Part shown: piece by piece, positions 61,237 through 64,000 of the stretch
Numbering within the stretch: position 1 is the first letter of the stretch
How the letters are laid out: the number at the start of each line of letters is the position of its first letter
DNA from: Edaphobacillus lindanitolerans
GTDB lineage: Bacteria; Bacillota; Bacilli; Bacillales_A; Planococcaceae
Length of the DNA stretch: 64,000 nucleotides
Direction: 5' to 3'
Assembly (NCBI RefSeq): GCF_900156305.1
Contig: NZ_FTPL01000001.1
Location: 372,001 to 436,000 of the forward strand
The notes under the pieces: model-generated
Databases searched by the model: none
Seen by the model: only the letters and a program-made list of their open reading frames with translations
What the model was told of the DNA's origin: nothing
Position numbers and translations under genes: made by a program

Positions 61237-63378
61237 TCATTTGCCCAGCTTCCGGATCGTGATGCTCCCGTCCGCAAGCTCGGCACGGATCGAATCCCCT
61301 TCCTGATAGCCGCCCTGGATCAGCCCATGGGCGACGGCCGTTTCGACATGGCGCTGGATGAACCGCTTGAGCGGCCGGGCCCCGAAGTCGGAGTCGGTCC
61401 CCTCTTGGACAATCCAGTCAACCAGGCCGTCGCCGTATGTGAGCACGATACCCTGAGTCGCCACGCGGTCGGCCAGGTCGTCGAGCATCTTCCGTGCAAT
61501 CCGCCGGAAATCCTCGTTTTTCAATGAATGGAAAATGACGATATCGTCCATCCGGTTGAGCAGCTCCGGCTTGAAGTGGCGCTTCAGCTCGGCCATGATC
61601 AGGTCTTCGACCGCATGTTCCTCTTCCCCTTCCATCTGGAGAAGGAGGGAGGAGCCGATGTTCGACGTCATGACGATGATCGTGTTCGTGAAATCGACGT
61701 TCCGCCCCTGGCTGTCCGTGATGCGCCCGTCATCGAGCGCCTGCAGGAGGATATTCGACACATCCGGATGCGCCTTTTCGATTTCATCCAGCAGGACGAC
61801 GGAGTACGGGTTGCGCCGCACGGCTTCCGTCAGCTGTCCGCCTTCCTCGAATCCGACATATCCGGGAGGCGCTCCGACGAGACGGGAAACAGAGTGCTTC
61901 TCCATGTATTCGGACATGTCGATCCGGATGAAGTGGGATTCCGAGTCAAAGAGCGTCGCGGCGATCGTCTTCGCCAGTTCCGTCTTCCCGACGCCCGTCG
62001 GACCGAGAAACAGGAACGATCCGATCGGCCGGTGCGGGTCTTTGATCCCGGATCTTGCCCGCCATACAGCCTCCGTGACGAGCCGGACGGCGTCATCCTG
62101 TCCGATCACCCGCTTTTCCAGCGTCTCGCGCAGGCGGAGCAGCTTGTCCCGCTCGCCTTCGACAAGTTTCGCAACCGGAATTCCCGTCCATCGTGCGACA
62201 ATTTCAGAAATCTCCTCTTCGGTCACTTCTTCCCGGAGCAGGCGGTTCTCCTCATCTGTGAGCGGCGCCTCCAGCTGCGCCAGCTCTTTTTCGGCCTGTG
62301 GAATGCGGCCGTGCCTCAGTTCGGCCGCTTTGTTGAGGTCATACCGGTTCTCCGCGTCTTCAAGCTCCCGGCGGTAACGGTCCAGTTCCTCCCGCTTCGC
62401 CTGGATTTCACGGATCGATTCTTTTTCCCGTTCCCAGCGATCACGCATGTCTGCGGTCGACGCCCGGAGTTCCTCAAGTTCTGCACGCAGGGCTTCAAGC
62501 CGTGCCTTGCTCCGCTCGTCTTTTTCCATCATGAGCGCCTGTTCCTCGATCTCCAGCTGCATGATGCGGCGGGTCACTTCATCCAGCTCCTGCGGCATCG
62601 AGTCGATTTCAGTCCGGATGAGCGCACAAGCCTCGTCGACCAGGTCAATCGCCTTGTCCGGCAGGAACCGCTCCGTCAGATACCGGTCTGACAGGGCCGC
62701 CGCCGCCACGAGCGCACGGTCATGGATGCGGACCCCGTGATGAAGTTCATACCGTTCTTTCAGACCGCGCAGAATGGACACCGTGTCTTCGACGGAAGGC
62801 TCGCGGACATACACCTGCTGGAACCGGCGCTCAAGCGCGGGATCTTTTTCGATATACATGCGATATTCGTCCAGCGTGGTGGCGCCGATGCAATGGAGTT
62901 CTCCCCGCGCGAGCATCGGCTTCAGCATATTGCCTGCGTCCATCGATCCTTCGGTCCTTCCGGCACCGACAATTGTATGGAGCTCATCGATGAACAGGAT
63001 GATCTGCCCATCGCTGTCCTTCACCTGCCGGAGCACGCCTTTGAGCCGTTCCTCGAATTCCCCCCTGTACTTGGCACCGGCAACGAGCGCACTCATGTCC
63101 AGCTCATACAAATCCCGGTCCTTCAAACCTTCGGGGACGTCCTTCTTGACGATCCGCTGGGCAAGCCCTTCGACGATCGCCGTCTTTCCGACGCCCGGCT
63201 CGCCGATCAGAACCGGATTATTCTTTGTTTTTCTGGAAAGGATGCGGATCACGTCCCGGATTTCCTGGTCGCGGCCGATCACCGGGTCCATCTTCCCTTC
63301 CTTCACCTGCTCGATCAGATTCCGGCCGAATTGCTCGAGCGGACTTCTCTGATCCTCCTGCTGCATGTTCATCTGCAT
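61237..63378 (-). CDS. clpB: ClpB-type disaggregase lacking the N-terminal domain
   Basis: This 713-residue AAA+ chaperone has NBD1 with Walker [10 protein letters not shown] and [11 protein letters not shown], a full ClpB middle domain (long coiled coil with [20 protein letters not shown]), and NBD2 with [13 protein letters not shown] and [13 protein letters not shown]. The roughly 145-residue N domain of normal ClpB (about 860 residues) is missing and is not encoded upstream. It begins almost directly with [20 protein letters not shown]. The frame opens with ATG 63426, but that codon lies inside the CtsR operator 8 bases from the predicted transcript start; ATG 63378 has GGGGTGA about 8 bases upstream and is preferred. 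ClpB rescues aggregated proteins with DnaK. Confidence 0.9.
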   Translation of the reverse strand: MQMNMQQEDQRSPLEQFGRNLIEQVKEGKMDPVIGRDQEIRDVIRILSRKTKNNPVLIGEPGVGKTAIVEGLAQRIVKKDVPEGLKDRDLYELDMSALVAGAKYRGEFEERLKGVLRQVKDSDGQIILFIDELHTIVGAGRTEGSMDAGNMLKPMLARGELHCIGATTLDEYRMYIEKDPALERRFQQVYVREPSVEDTVSILRGLKERYELHHGVRIHDRALVAAAALSDRYLTERFLPDKAIDLVDEACALIRTEIDSMPQELDEVTRRIMQLEIEEQALMMEKDERSKARLEALRAELEELRASTADMRDRWEREKESIREIQAKREELDRYRRELEDAENRYDLNKAAELRHGRIPQAEKELAQLEAPLTDEENRLLREEVTEEEISEIVARWTGIPVAKLVEGERDKLLRLRETLEKRVIGQDDAVRLVTEAVWRARSGIKDPHRPIGSFLFLGPTGVGKTELAKTIAATLFDSESHFIRIDMSEYMEKHSVSRLVGAPPGYVGFEEGGQLTEAVRRNPYSVVLLDEIEKAHPDVSNILLQALDDGRITDSQGRNVDFTNTIIVMTSNIGSSLLLQMEGEEEHAVEDLIMAELKRHFKPELLNRMDDIVIFHSLKNEDFRRIARKMLDDLADRVATQGIVLTYGDGLVDWIVQEGTDSDFGARPLKRFIQRHVETAVAHGLIQGGYQEGDSIRAELADGSITIRKLGK

Positions 63379-63417
63379 TTGCACATTCACCCCGTTTTGC
63401 CTAATGTCATCAACCTT

Positions 63418-63434
63418 TTTGACCATCTTTGACT
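63418..63434 (-). promoter_or_regulatory. CtsR operator of clpB
   Basis: Minus strand AGTCAAA-GAT-GGTCAAA is a perfect match to the CtsR tandem heptad (A/G)GTCAAANAN(A/G)GTCAAA. It starts at the predicted transcription start, so CtsR represses clpB without stress. Confidence 0.9.
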
Positions 63435-63440
63435 AATTCC

Positions 63441-63469
63441 ATTATATGCTATTCCCTTCACAGGGTAAA
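63441..63469 (-). promoter_or_regulatory. Promoter of clpB
   Basis: Minus strand: TTTACC, exactly 17 bases, TATAAT. Seven bases later the transcript would start at the first base of the CtsR operator. Confidence 0.65.
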
Positions 63470-63541
63470 GTGAAACGCCGGGAGTCTGGGGCGTTCCGGA
63501 TCATGCAGCTGCCACCGGCCCGGTCATTGCCCTGCATATAA

Positions 63542-63577
63542 AAAACGCGGATCGCCTCTTTCGGGGATCCGCGTTTT
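63542..63577 (-). terminator. Terminator of the YitW-like gene
   Basis: ACGCGGATC, a 12-base loop and GATCCGCGT with T runs on both strands. Confidence 0.88.
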
Positions 63578-63585
63578 GATTATGA

Positions 63586-63894
63586 TCATCGCACGCCGAG
63601 TGCGATTTTTGCATAGCGGGACATCATGTCTTTCGACCATGGCGGGTTCCAGACGATGTTCACTTCAGTGTCTTTCACTTCCGGCAGTTCAGCCAGTTCA
63701 CGCTTGATGTTGTCGACGATCATCGGCCCGAGCGGGCAGCCGAGCGAAGTGAGGGTCATCGTCACATCGACTTTGCCGGCGTCGTCCATATCGATGTCAT
63801 AGACGAGTCCTAGATTGACGATATCGATGCCAAGCTCGGGATCGATGACATTCTCAAGCGCGCCCATGATGCTTTCTTTCATCTCTTGATCCAT
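63586..63894 (-). CDS. yitW: MIP18/DUF59 Fe-S cluster assembly factor (YitW-like)
   Basis: This 102-residue protein of the SufT/YitW/PaaD family has VIDPELGIDIVNLGLVYDID and the conserved Cys in LTSLGCPLGPMI. Such proteins help mature Fe-S proteins. It matches B. subtilis YitW in length and character. ATG 63894 follows AAGGGG; the longer frame to 63930 does not have a site. Confidence 0.87.
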   Translation of the reverse strand: MDQEMKESIMGALENVIDPELGIDIVNLGLVYDIDMDDAGKVDVTMTLTSLGCPLGPMIVDNIKRELAELPEVKDTEVNIVWNPPWSKDMMSRYAKIALGVR

Positions 63895-63943
63895 CGTGAT
63901 ACCCCTTCCGTTCCGTATTCCATTCATCATAACAGACCTGTGC

Positions 63944-64000
63944 TCAACCGTTCAAATGAGTTGCAAGCCAGTCCGTGCATTCAAGCATGCCCGTCCGGGA
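63944..64000 (-). CDS. C-terminal end of an unidentified gene, partial
   Basis: The minus strand is open from the window edge to a TGA at 63944-63946 and reads SRTGMLECTDWLATHLNG. That is sensible coding composition and a spacing of about 50 bases to yitW. The gene's body lies outside the window. In B. subtilis a HAD-type hydrolase gene is near yitW, so that is a possibility only. Confidence 0.45.
   Translation of the reverse strand, partial: SRTGMLECTDWLATHLNG

Noticed and set aside
61528-62691. 387-codon plus-strand frame opposite clpB
   Set aside because: Antisense shadow without a ribosome site; the clpB motifs on the other strand are unambiguous.

Overview
The window looks like chromosomal core DNA from a GC-rich, endospore-forming member of the Bacillales. 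A Planococcaceae-type organism (Sporosarcina/Bhargavaea-like) is my best guess. The grounds are many B. subtilis orthologues in B. subtilis-like order, sporulation and coat genes (spoVAC-AD-AE, spoVIF, a CotY/CotZ protein, a YjcZ protein, a Spo0E-like phosphatase), a Staphylococcus-like murE-prfC pair, frequent TTG starts behind strong AGGAGG sites, and Gram-positive regulators (T-box, CtsR, FapR, cre, Mn riboswitch). The genus is inferred. I see no phage, insertion sequence, CRISPR array or rRNA.

Layout. 1-4730: leftward operon for an ABC exporter of unknown substrate with a large exported/membrane partner. 4810-11771: block resembling the B. subtilis yku/ykv/ykw regions (ccpC, darB, ykyB, ykwC, a Spo0E-like gene, ykvS, a lipoprotein, mhqR and a PAS histidine kinase). 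12146-17716: ktrD, a TerC protein behind a yybP-ykoY Mn2+ riboswitch, and a SwrC-type RND pump. 17925-24835: prfC, murE, an M42 peptidase, an aldehyde dehydrogenase and a Gfo/Idh/MocA oxidoreductase. 24969-26192: an AT-richer patch with a 47-residue protein, a nucleotidyltransferase and tRNA-Val(GAC). 26449-33229: a STAS protein, a TAXI-type TRAP transporter operon with a good cre site, a YutG-like protein and yjcH-yjcG-yjcF. 33279-37499: sporulation cluster. 37558-49034: mgtE, prpE, yjbO-nadK-relQ, yjbL, yjbI-spxH, pepF, coiA, mecA and spx, closely matching the B. subtilis yjb region. 49488-64000: a secreted DUF4015 protein, T-box-trpS, an appDFABC-type peptide transporter, fabH-fabF with a FapR operator, yjzD, a ClpB lacking its N domain under CtsR control, a YitW-like protein and the last codons of one more gene.

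How the genes work together. Several fall into shared stress and nucleotide-signalling circuits: Spx with its adaptor SpxH; MecA, CoiA and peptide uptake (competence/ClpC); DarB, KtrD and RelQ (c-di-AMP, potassium and (p)ppGpp); and a histidine kinase with a Spo0E-like phosphatase (phosphorelay). Most of the window is ordinary conserved chromosome. I found no convincing new multi-gene system. The points most worth a second look are the N-domain-less ClpB, the AT-rich TTCAC/GTGAA-rich island between spxH and pepF, the DDPR motif in MurE, the altered CxxC of SpxH, and the unassigned exporter operon at the left edge.
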